A DNA stretch of 22,155 nucleotides from Verrucomicrobia bacterium SCGC AAA164-M04. Lineage in GTDB: Bacteria; Verrucomicrobiota; Verrucomicrobiae; Verrucomicrobiales; Akkermansiaceae. A program made the translations under genes and the position numbers. Location of the stretch: assembly GCA_000383735.1 (NCBI GenBank), contig KB912121.1:1-22155 (forward strand), given 5' to 3'. A model generated the notes under the pieces. It worked only from the letters and a program-made list of their open reading frames with translations, ran no database searches and was not told where the DNA came from. Of the stretch, positions 15,295-22,155 are shown in pieces; within the stretch, counting starts at the first letter, position 1; every line of letters starts with the position of its first letter.

Positions 15295-16227
15295 GTGGAA
15301 CCAATTTCATTTTCGCCGATTTATATGACTCGCGTGTGGGGAGGTCGCTCGCTGGAAACGATCTATCAGCGAAACCTCCCGGATGATCAGCCCTACGGGG
15401 AATCCTGGGAAATGAGCGATCGTCCCGATGAACAATCCATCGTTTCATCTGGCCCTTACGCCGGGAAATCACTCCATGATCTCTGGACCAATCACCGCGA
15501 GGCAATCTTTGGAAAGGGATTCACCGGTGACCGTTTCCCACTTCTCATAAAAATTCTAGATGCTCGTGATGATCTCTCTATTCAGGTTCATCCACCTGAA
15601 AACCTCTCCCGTGAATTAGGGGGCGAACCAAAAACCGAAATGTGGTATATCGCCGACTGTGACCCTGAAGCTAAACTTTACATTGGCCTAAAGGATAAAT
15701 GTACACGTGAGTCATTTCAGCAGTCCCTCTCTGATGGAACCGTAGAAGAGCAAGTTCACGCAGTCAGACCAGAACCGGGCGAATCCATTTTCATCCCTTC
15801 AGGTCGACTGCACGCTATCGGCGCCGGATTCCTCATTTATGAAATCCAACAAAACTCAGACACCACTTACCGGGTTTTTGATTGGAATCGCGTCGGCCTC
15901 AACGGCGCTCCGCGGGATCTTCACATTGAAGAATCCATGGCCTCCATCGACTTCAATGATTTCGAACCTAGAATGGATCAAGCAGATGGCGAATCTCTTG
16001 CATCCTGCGAATACTTCGTAGTCCAACGCCATAAGCTTTCGAAGCTCAAAGAGATCACGAACACGAACGATTCTTTTTCAATCATCACAGTGATTTCCGG
16101 AAAAATAAGCTCCCGCGAAGGGCGCATATTTAAAACCGGCGACTTCCTAATCTTGCCGAGAAACGCCAGTCCACTGACCGTCGAAGGAGATTGCCAAATC
16201 CTACGCACCAGCCTACCTAGCGCCTGA
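15295..16227 (+). CDS. manA: Mannose-6-phosphate isomerase, class I
   Basis: A 310-residue zinc enzyme interconverting fructose 6-phosphate and mannose 6-phosphate, the entry to GDP-mannose and glycan synthesis. The short length matches the Bacillus-type ManA (about 315), not the 390-residue enteric form. Conserved features: PISFSPIY and RVWGGRSL at the start, DLSIQVHPPE (Gln97, His99 zinc ligands), PKTEMWYI (Glu115), FIPSGRLHAIG (His173) and EIQQNSDTTYRVFDW. GTG 15295 is the first possible start, since TAA ends the frame six bases earlier, and the conserved PISFSP begins at residue 3; AAGGGG directly adjoins the GTG, too close for a standard Shine-Dalgarno. The C-terminal cupin half (240-310, GKISSREGRIFKTGDFLILP) is intact. 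Convergent with the DUF1501 gene across 152 bases. Confidence 0.93.
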   Translation: MEPISFSPIYMTRVWGGRSLETIYQRNLPDDQPYGESWEMSDRPDEQSIVSSGPYAGKSLHDLWTNHREAIFGKGFTGDRFPLLIKILDARDDLSIQVHPPENLSRELGGEPKTEMWYIADCDPEAKLYIGLKDKCTRESFQQSLSDGTVEEQVHAVRPEPGESIFIPSGRLHAIGAGFLIYEIQQNSDTTYRVFDWNRVGLNGAPRDLHIEESMASIDFNDFEPRMDQADGESLASCEYFVVQRHKLSKLKEITNTNDSFSIITVISGKISSREGRIFKTGDFLILPRNASPLTVEGDCQILRTSLPSA

Positions 16228-16379
16228 ATTTAGTCCAGATCACCTTGAATCGGAGCACCCCTTTTAGCCGCCTCGACATCTGTGTAGTGGCACCGATCAA
16301 TAATAAATTCGCAAAGACTGATAAAGGTGGGGCAACCCGCTATTCATCGCGATGAAACTTTCCCCGCTTCAAGCGAAAT

Positions 16380-17777
16380 CTAAGACACGATATTCTTGAT
16401 AACCTTTACTCCAGGTTCAACTCCAGTAAGACGCATATCCAGCCCCTGAAACTTATAGCTAAACTTCTGATGGTCGATCCCAAGCTGATGGAGCATTGTG
16501 GCATGTAGATCATGCACTGTAACCACATCTTCGACTGCGTTGTAACCGAAGTCATCAGTAGCTCCGTGGGTCACACCACCTTTGATTCCTCCCCCGGCCA
16601 TCCAAAGAGAAAAGCCTTTGATATGATGATCTCGACCAGGGTTGTTACCGCCTCCTTGTGACATCGGCGTGCGGCCAAACTCTCCACCCCAAATTACCAA
16701 AGTATCATCGAGCATTCCTCGTTGTTTTAAATCCTGCACCAGAGCCCAACTCGCGCGATCCACCAATTTCGCGGTCCCTGCCACTCCATTCTTCACTCCA
16801 CCATGATGATCCCATCCACGATGGTACAACTGAATAAAACGAACTCCCCGCTCCGCAAGACGCCGAGCCAGTAAACAATTACTCGCGAAAGAACCATCAC
16901 CGGGTTTCGCACCATACATTTCAAGGGTGTCCTTCGATTCTCCTTTCAAGTCCACCAACTCGGGGACACTCGCCTGCATTCGAAATGCCATCTCATACTG
17001 CGCAATTTTAGTCGCAATTTCAGGGTCGTCAGCAAGGCCATTACGAATCGAATTCAAGCCTTTCACAGCATCAATCACTTGTCGTTGATCTGAACGCTTA
17101 ACCCCCTTAGGGTTTCCGACATAGAGCACGGGATCTCCTTTGGAGTGGAAATGAACCCCTTGATATTTACTTGGCAAGAACCCGCTGTGCCACTGGCGTG
17201 AGGCAATCGGCTGACTCTGACCTCCACCCACCGAGGTAAGGACAACAAATCCCGGAAGATCTTTAGTTTCGCTACCGAGGCCGTATTGAATCCATGAACC
17301 CATACACGGACGACCTGAAATCTGGGTCCCGGAATTCATAAAAGTATGAGCCGGGTCGTGATTAATTTGCTTGGTCGTCATCGACCGAACGATCGCGATA
17401 TCATCAGCCATTTTCCCGATAAACGGAAGCTGCGAGGAAATCTCCTGCCCCGATTTTCCCTGCTTGATAAAATCCCATTGTGGCCCAAGACATTTCAAAG
17501 CCTTGCCTTGCAACTGCGCGATTGGCTGTCCTTTGGTAATCGATTCGGGCATGGGCTGTCCGTGCATCTTAGCAAGAGTTGGCTTGTAATCGAGCGTCTC
17601 GAGATGGGATGGCCCGCCCGCCATGCAAAGAAATATAACCCGCTTGGCCTTGGGGTTCCCCGCCATCTTAATATCGTCCGGGATACCCTCGGCAAAAAGC
17701 TGACGCTGAAACGCAAGCGCTCCAATTCCTACCGTAGCTTGATTCAAAAAGGTTCGTCTGTTTGTCGTATCAATCAT
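16380..17777 (-). CDS. DUF1501 protein (Tat-exported, alkaline-phosphatase-like fold)
   Basis: A 465-residue protein that starts with TTNRRTFLNQATVGIGALAF, a twin-arginine signal lacking a canonical S-R-R-x-F-L-K but with RRTFL and a hydrophobic helix. The body carries the DUF1501 signatures FLCMAGGPSHLETLDYKP (49-66), RSMTTKQINHDPAHTFMNSG (131-150), YHRGWDHHG (318-326), WGGEFGRTP (363-371), GRDHH (381-385) and HDLHATMLHQLGID (422-435). DUF1501 proteins are related to sulfatase/alkaline-phosphatase-like metal enzymes by the His/Asp clusters, but no reaction is established. It begins five bases after the stop of the PSCyt1-DUF1549-DUF1553 gene, so the two form an operon; this pairing is one of the commonest two-gene units of Planctomycetota and Verrucomicrobiota. 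Length is usual. Start ATG 17777 without Shine-Dalgarno suggests translational coupling. Confidence 0.93.
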   Translation of the reverse strand: MIDTTNRRTFLNQATVGIGALAFQRQLFAEGIPDDIKMAGNPKAKRVIFLCMAGGPSHLETLDYKPTLAKMHGQPMPESITKGQPIAQLQGKALKCLGPQWDFIKQGKSGQEISSQLPFIGKMADDIAIVRSMTTKQINHDPAHTFMNSGTQISGRPCMGSWIQYGLGSETKDLPGFVVLTSVGGGQSQPIASRQWHSGFLPSKYQGVHFHSKGDPVLYVGNPKGVKRSDQRQVIDAVKGLNSIRNGLADDPEIATKIAQYEMAFRMQASVPELVDLKGESKDTLEMYGAKPGDGSFASNCLLARRLAERGVRFIQLYHRGWDHHGGVKNGVAGTAKLVDRASWALVQDLKQRGMLDDTLVIWGGEFGRTPMSQGGGNNPGRDHHIKGFSLWMAGGGIKGGVTHGATDDFGYNAVEDVVTVHDLHATMLHQLGIDHQKFSYKFQGLDMRLTGVEPGVKVIKNIVS

Positions 17778-17782
17778 GGCGT

Positions 17783-20700
17783 CTAGAATCGTGAGGTTGT
17801 TTCGTAAGCGTTAAGAATGACTCGGCCCACCTGCCCCCAGGCTGCCGCTTCGTGGGCAGGAACATTAGCGGTTGATGGCCATTTCCCAGTAGAAAGGAAA
17901 GCGATAGCCGCTTCGGGATCATCTTTAAATTTTTTCAGTTGCGATTGATAAACCTTCGCCAAAAGGTCCACCTCTTCCGTGGTTCCCTCCCGCGATAATG
18001 CTTCAGTCAGACCCCATGCTATTTTCTCTGGAGCCGTTCCTTTATGTTCCGCCATCCGCGCTCCAAAAACACGCGAGGCTTCTACAAAAATTGGATCGTT
18101 CAGCATTGCGAGAGCTTGTTGGGGAATATTCGACCTTGAACGCTCAGCAGTGCATTCCTCGCGACTCGTAGCATCAAAGGCAACCATTGAAGGATGGGGA
18201 AAAGTTCGGCATTGAAAAGTATACACCGAGCGTCGGTAGAGATCACCTCCATCACTCGCCTTCCAAACTTTTCTGGGAAAATTTAAATGCTGCCAAAACC
18301 CAGCCGGTTGGTAAGGCTTCACACTTTCACCACCTAACTTTTCATCATTGAGAAGATCAGAAATCTTAAGCGCACCATCGCGAACGAATTCCGCATCAAC
18401 CCGCCAGCGACCCTGCCTTGCAAGCAGACTGTTCGAAGGGTCTTTTTCACGTAAGAAAGAACTCACTCCAGACTGCTGAAGGTAGACTTGGCTAGAAACT
18501 ATTTTCTTCACCATCTTTTTCATATCCCAACCTCCATCACGGAAATCAGCAGCCAACCAGTCAAGCAGCTTAGGATGCGTCGGCACCTCGCCCTGGCCAC
18601 CCAAATCGATGACATTGGGAGATAACCCACGACCAAAGAACAAACGCCAAACCCGGTTCATCGTTGAGCGAGCAGCAAGCGGATTGTTCTTGTGCAAAAT
18701 CCACTTCGCCAAGTCAAGACGGCTTGCGCGACCATCCACGTTCCACATCTCTTTTTGCAAAAACTCAGGAACCGCAGGTTGAACGATTTCGCCAGAATCA
18801 TCCAGCCAGTTTCCTCGCGGTAGGATGCGTGTGACTCGGGGAGTCTCCAGCGCCTCAGAAACCAGCATCTTGCGCATCCCGCCTTCAGTTTTTTTCAATT
18901 CCTCCTCGAACGTCCGTAGTTTAGAATTTTGAGCAAGAATCTCGGGAGCGATCGAGAGATAATAATTTCTTAAAACTTCATTCTCTTTCGGAGTCTTTTT
19001 GGAACTTGCAAAAGCTTCCATTACTTCAGGAGCTGGCCCAAGTGAATCTTTCAGGTCGGCATGGCCCACTGCAGCCATCGAAAGACCGAAGCGTGCGATA
19101 TTGTGGGATTCAAAAGGCGATTGATAATGCAATGTTACGTCTAGCGCCTCGCCCCCCTTAAGCTCAACAGGCTTCTCGAGAACAAAGGCCGCACGACGGG
19201 TCCCCTTCCGCCCTTCCGGCATATTTGCACCAACAGCCCAACCTGTCTTCTGATCCCCATCAACCGCAGCTTTTGCAGGAAAGTTGGGCTGCTCCACATC
19301 AGCAGTAACCGAGGAAACCTTAAGCATCTCCCCCCCTTTTTTAATCTCAATTTCGGTGAGGACAAAATTCCCATTCCCTCTCGAAAAACCATCTTTCACT
19401 GAAAAACTTTCGTGAGTCAGCGCCTCTAGTTTAATTGCCGAAACCTTCCCGGGAGAAGATATTTTGAAGGAATAAGTTGCAGTAGCTGCGATTTTTCCAC
19501 CTTCTAAAACTGTTCCGTCATCTAGGATTTTTAATGTGGTGCCCTCTGGCGTCTTGAAATCACTAAACTTTACTGGACGCCATACCGAGCCCCCTAATTC
19601 GGCCCCGGCAAGCCACTCCTTAAATCCCGCAGAAAACTTCGCTTTAAAATCAGAGTCGTTTTTGAGGAGTTTCTCCACCTTGCCGTTCTCGATCGCTTTT
19701 TTGAGTTCGGCAATACGAGCCTCTTCCTCGGACCCTGGCACTTGTAAGTTCGGCCGACGCTTCCCAATTCCGTTCTCACGAATATCATCAAAAAATGCAG
19801 CCATTGAATAGAAGTCGCGCGCTGTAAAGGGATCATATTTATGGTCATGACACTGAGCACACCCCAGGGTTGATCCCAGCCAGACCTCCGAAACATTTCT
19901 CACCCGATCCGCCGCATAAATAGCGCGATATTCCTTATCTTGCGCTCCTCCTTCTTCGGTTGTTTGAAGAAGCCGATTGTAGCCCGAGGCGACCTTCTGT
20001 TCGAGGCTAGCATTCGGCAAAAGATCACCCGCAAGTTGCTCGATCGTAAAATCGGTAAAAGGCTTATTCCGATTGAAGGCATTGATGACATAGTCACGAT
20101 AGGGCGAAACCATCATCGGGTTATCGCTGTGATATCCGATAGTGTCTGCATAACGGACCAAATCGAGCCACCACACTGCCATGCGCTCGCCGTATTTTGG
20201 ATCCGCCAAAAAACGATCCACCAATGAGCCCCATGCACCAGGAGACTGATCTTCTAAAAATTCTGCCCGCTCCTGAGCCGAAGGTGGAATACCCCGCAGA
20301 TCCCAAGAAAGTCGACGCAGCAAAACCTCCTTAGAGGCAGGCTTACTTCCCTCTATCCCAGCAGCACCCCATTTTTGGGATACAAAATGATCAATCTCCT
20401 CGCCTTTGGGAGCCTCAGTTTTCTTAATCTCCTCGTAGGCCCAATGCTCTTGATACCCAGCACCTTGTTCAATCCACTTTCTGAGCGTTTCAATTTCCTC
20501 AGGATTCAAGACCTTGTGAGACTCGGGAGGAGGCATAACCTCTTTCTTCTTTTTGCTAGTGATTCTTAAATACAGCTCCGATTCCTTTACCTTGCCCGGA
20601 ACCACCGCAGAATACCCTCCCAAATCTTCATAAGCACCCTCGGGCGTGTCCAATCGCAGATCCGCTTCACGGGTCTCTGGGTCAAAACCATGGCAGAAGA

Positions 20701-20806
20701 AGCATTTATCTGAGAGGATCGGGCGAACATCTCGCTGGAAGTCAACCTTCTCCTCCGCCGCAACGGCCAACCCAATTGATAAAATTGCAATCCAAGCGAT
20801 TTTCAC
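17783..20806 (-). CDS. PSCyt1-DUF1549-DUF1553 exported protein
   Basis: A complete 1007-residue protein. GTG 20806 opens a signal peptide (MKIAWIAILSIGLAVAA). Then come a planctomycete cytochrome c domain with CFFCH (35-39) and MPPPESHKVL, DUF1549 from about 137 (HFVSQKW, LRRLSWDLRGIPPS, WWLDLVRYADTIGYHS) with a second CAQCHDHKYDP (316-326), a strand-rich discoidin-like region (about 430-580, NGNFVLTEIEI, TGWAVGA), and DUF1553 (about 690-960) with MNRVWRLFFGRGL, HPKLLDWLAADF, RRSVYTF and NIPQQALAMLND. It is first in an operon with the DUF1501 gene. The family is thought to act in extracellular or periplasmic polysaccharide turnover, but the biochemistry is unknown. The related gene at 9602-11287 has lost the last two-fifths. 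Divergent from the exonuclease gene (91 bases). Confidence 0.93.
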   Translation of the reverse strand: MKIAWIAILSIGLAVAAEEKVDFQRDVRPILSDKCFFCHGFDPETREADLRLDTPEGAYEDLGGYSAVVPGKVKESELYLRITSKKKKEVMPPPESHKVLNPEEIETLRKWIEQGAGYQEHWAYEEIKKTEAPKGEEIDHFVSQKWGAAGIEGSKPASKEVLLRRLSWDLRGIPPSAQERAEFLEDQSPGAWGSLVDRFLADPKYGERMAVWWLDLVRYADTIGYHSDNPMMVSPYRDYVINAFNRNKPFTDFTIEQLAGDLLPNASLEQKVASGYNRLLQTTEEGGAQDKEYRAIYAADRVRNVSEVWLGSTLGCAQCHDHKYDPFTARDFYSMAAFFDDIRENGIGKRRPNLQVPGSEEEARIAELKKAIENGKVEKLLKNDSDFKAKFSAGFKEWLAGAELGGSVWRPVKFSDFKTPEGTTLKILDDGTVLEGGKIAATATYSFKISSPGKVSAIKLEALTHESFSVKDGFSRGNGNFVLTEIEIKKGGEMLKVSSVTADVEQPNFPAKAAVDGDQKTGWAVGANMPEGRKGTRRAAFVLEKPVELKGGEALDVTLHYQSPFESHNIARFGLSMAAVGHADLKDSLGPAPEVMEAFASSKKTPKENEVLRNYYLSIAPEILAQNSKLRTFEEELKKTEGGMRKMLVSEALETPRVTRILPRGNWLDDSGEIVQPAVPEFLQKEMWNVDGRASRLDLAKWILHKNNPLAARSTMNRVWRLFFGRGLSPNVIDLGGQGEVPTHPKLLDWLAADFRDGGWDMKKMVKKIVSSQVYLQQSGVSSFLREKDPSNSLLARQGRWRVDAEFVRDGALKISDLLNDEKLGGESVKPYQPAGFWQHLNFPRKVWKASDGGDLYRRSVYTFQCRTFPHPSMVAFDATSREECTAERSRSNIPQQALAMLNDPIFVEASRVFGARMAEHKGTAPEKIAWGLTEALSREGTTEEVDLLAKVYQSQLKKFKDDPEAAIAFLSTGKWPSTANVPAHEAAAWGQVGRVILNAYETTSRF

Positions 20807-20897
20807 GTCTATTATACGGGTAAAATACGATAACTTCTCAAATTCACGTCACAATTTGACCGATTTTCACGGGGGCCATCGCCAGCCTTGGCAACCG

Positions 20898-21521
20898 ATG
20901 ACTTTTTGGTTACCCCGACACATCAAGATTTGCGACGCCATCTTTACCGCCATCGATTTCGAATCCGCTGGCACCGCCAAAGGAAAGACTGATTCTCCTG
21001 TGCAAGTCGGGCTCGCAAGCTGGTCGGCTAAGAGAGACCTTCACGAGCCCTTTGTTTCATTCCTTCATTGCGATCAAAAAATCACTTGGGCCGCGCAAAA
21101 AGTACATGGCATCACCACTGAGGATCTCCTGAACGCCCCAACCCTCTTGTCGCTGTGGCCCGTCCTAAAAAAACAACTAAACAATAGCCTAATTGTTGCC
21201 CATGGCCACGGAACAGAGAAACGATTTCTTCGCGCATTCCCAGGCCACTCTTTCGGGCCTTGGATCGACACCCTCCAGCTGGCCCGAGCCGCCTGGCCTC
21301 ATGAAAAATCCCACTCTCTTGGAGATCTCTGCACCTCGCTGGGACTGGACAATTTCTGCCAACATGCCCCCGGGAAATCCTGGCATGATGCTCTTTACGA
21401 TTCGCTTGCCTCGCTCGCTCTTCTCAAGCACCTTATCACCCAACAAAACCTCGCAGAACTACCTATCGAGGTTCTACTCCAACCAGACACCTCAATCTGG
21501 CACCGCTCCCGTCACCCATGA
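20898..21521 (+). CDS. DnaQ-like 3'-5' exonuclease (DEDDh type)
   Basis: A 207-residue protein from ATG 20898; the frame is open far upstream, over the divergent gene, but only this ATG gives a sensible start. Motif Exo I is AIDFES (Asp20, Glu22), Exo II is LIVAHGHGTEKRFL (His102, Glu107) and Exo III is WHDALYDSL (His163, Asp168), with PWIDTLQLAR between. This is the DEDDh exonuclease superfamily of DnaQ and RNase T. In Exo II the usual H-N-x-x-F-D is H-G-H-G-T-E, so the second acid is Glu rather than Asp and the Asn and Phe are absent. Likely roles are DNA or RNA 3'-end trimming or proofreading; the substrate cannot be told. Its stop overlaps the aroB start as ATGA. The last 20 residues are not part of the domain. 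Confidence 0.88.
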   Translation: MTFWLPRHIKICDAIFTAIDFESAGTAKGKTDSPVQVGLASWSAKRDLHEPFVSFLHCDQKITWAAQKVHGITTEDLLNAPTLLSLWPVLKKQLNNSLIVAHGHGTEKRFLRAFPGHSFGPWIDTLQLARAAWPHEKSHSLGDLCTSLGLDNFCQHAPGKSWHDALYDSLASLALLKHLITQQNLAELPIEVLLQPDTSIWHRSRHP

Positions 21522-22155
21522 ACACCGTTCACGTCAACCTAGGCTCCCGATCCTACGAAATTCTCGTCGCTCCAGGTCTGCTCGCCGAATCCGGCTCGCG
21601 TATTCAAGCCGCCGGACTCACTGGGATGGCTGCGATCATCACTGACGATAATGTTGCACCACATTTTCTCGAACAGCTTGAGGGCTCGCTCCTAAAGATG
21701 GGATACACTTTCTCCTCTCACATTTTCCCCGCGGGTGAGGCCTCCAAATCAATGGCCGTAGCTGAGAATCTGAACCGCGAACTAATTCAGGCAGAGCACA
21801 ACCGATCTTCCTTCGTGATTGCTCTCGGCGGCGGAGTAACTGGTGATCTCGCTGGATTTGTCGCCTCTATTTTTTATCGCGGGGTGCCATTTGTCCAAAT
21901 CCCCACTACGATCGTCTCGCAAGTCGACTCCGCCGTGGGAGGGAAAACAGGAGTCAACACACCCGAGGGGAAGAACCTCATTGGGGCTTTTCACCAACCA
22001 CGGCTCGTCCTCACAGACCCCAACACCCTGCTCACCCTGCCAGGCCGCGAATTTCGGGAAGGTTTCGCCGAGGTCATCAAGCATGCCGCTATTCGCGATG
22101 AAGAAATGTTTTCCGATTTAGAAGCTCTCGACCCGATGGATCAGAATGTTCCCTC
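21518..22155 (+). CDS. aroB: 3-dehydroquinate synthase, N-terminal part (3' cut by window edge)
   Basis: The frame opens at ATG 21518, overlapping the TGA of the exonuclease gene by four bases (ATGA), and runs to the edge with 212 whole codons. AroB converts DAHP to 3-dehydroquinate, the second step of the shikimate pathway, using NAD and a divalent metal. Visible signatures are IALGGGVTGDLAGFVAS (101-117, NAD-binding turn), PTTIVSQVDSAVGGKTGVN (129-147), EGKNLIGAFHQP (150-161) and EGFAEVIKHA (181-190), which includes the metal ligand Glu. The N-terminal strand VHVNLGSRSYEILVAPGLL is typical. The missing C-terminal 150 or so residues hold the His metal ligands. The overlap suggests one transcript and coupled translation with the exonuclease, a gene order without obvious metabolic logic. 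Confidence 0.95.
   Translation, partial: MNTVHVNLGSRSYEILVAPGLLAESGSRIQAAGLTGMAAIITDDNVAPHFLEQLEGSLLKMGYTFSSHIFPAGEASKSMAVAENLNRELIQAEHNRSSFVIALGGGVTGDLAGFVASIFYRGVPFVQIPTTIVSQVDSAVGGKTGVNTPEGKNLIGAFHQPRLVLTDPNTLLTLPGREFREGFAEVIKHAAIRDEEMFSDLEALDPMDQNVP

Noticed and set aside
15188..15505. Minus-strand frame of 105 residues overlapping the start of manA
   Set aside because: It lies largely antisense to the conserved N-terminus of ManA and has no recognisable domain; a shadow frame.
16343..16356. Perfect palindrome TTCATCGCGATGAA after the DUF1501 gene
   Set aside because: Only a five-pair stem as a hairpin, no T tract, and not placed at a promoter; could be chance.
20646..20897. Extension of the exonuclease frame upstream of ATG 20898
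   Set aside because: It would run antisense over the signal peptide and heme region of the divergent PSCyt1 gene and encodes low-complexity sequence unrelated to exonucleases.

Overview
The window looks like chromosomal DNA of a Verrucomicrobiota bacterium, or less likely a Planctomycetota relative. The main evidence is two genes with planctomycete-type cytochrome c (PSCyt1) and DUF1549 domains, one of them complete with DUF1553 and directly followed by a DUF1501 gene. Many Sec or lipoprotein signals, a PQQ-like propeller protein and a general lack of strong Shine-Dalgarno sequences fit the same group. Exact genus cannot be given from sequence alone.

Layout. (1) Bases 1-313: the end of a retropepsin-like protease gene and a tRNA with CAT anticodon (tRNA-Ile2 type), minus strand. 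(2) Bases 314-9600: a loosely packed accessory stretch with long gaps, orphan genes and debris. It holds a tyrosine-recombinase N-terminal fragment, an unknown acidic protein, a secreted alpha/beta hydrolase, a lipoprotein with a DnaJ-like zinc motif, a small DUF2061 membrane protein, a secreted helical protein, a PQQ-propeller fragment, a DUF2130 (RmuC/nuclease-like) coiled-coil protein and a TM2-domain protein. DUF2061 is present once intact and three more times as decayed fragments, and a pair of diverged direct repeats flanks the DUF2130 gene. (3) Bases 9600-22155: compact, conserved-looking DNA with a C-terminally truncated PSCyt1-DUF1549 gene, a divergent PQQ-like gene, ftsK, manA, the DUF1501 / PSCyt1-DUF1549-DUF1553 operon, a DnaQ-like exonuclease and aroB (running off the right edge).

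How the genes relate. The DUF1549/1553 and DUF1501 pair (20806 down to 16380) is a typical two-gene exported unit; the second locus at 9602-11287 has lost the DUF1553 half and any DUF1501 partner, and its stop codon sits in a DUF2061 remnant. The exonuclease and aroB overlap by ATGA and are probably translated together. ftsK (chromosome translocase) and manA (mannose-6-phosphate isomerase) are divergently transcribed housekeeping genes.

The most unusual signal is the dispersed DUF2061 family: one intact gene and three broken copies within 7 kb, two of them lying exactly at the 3' end of another gene. I did not find a convincing new multi-gene system such as a defence or biosynthetic cluster; the accessory stretch is best read as an eroded, rearranged island.
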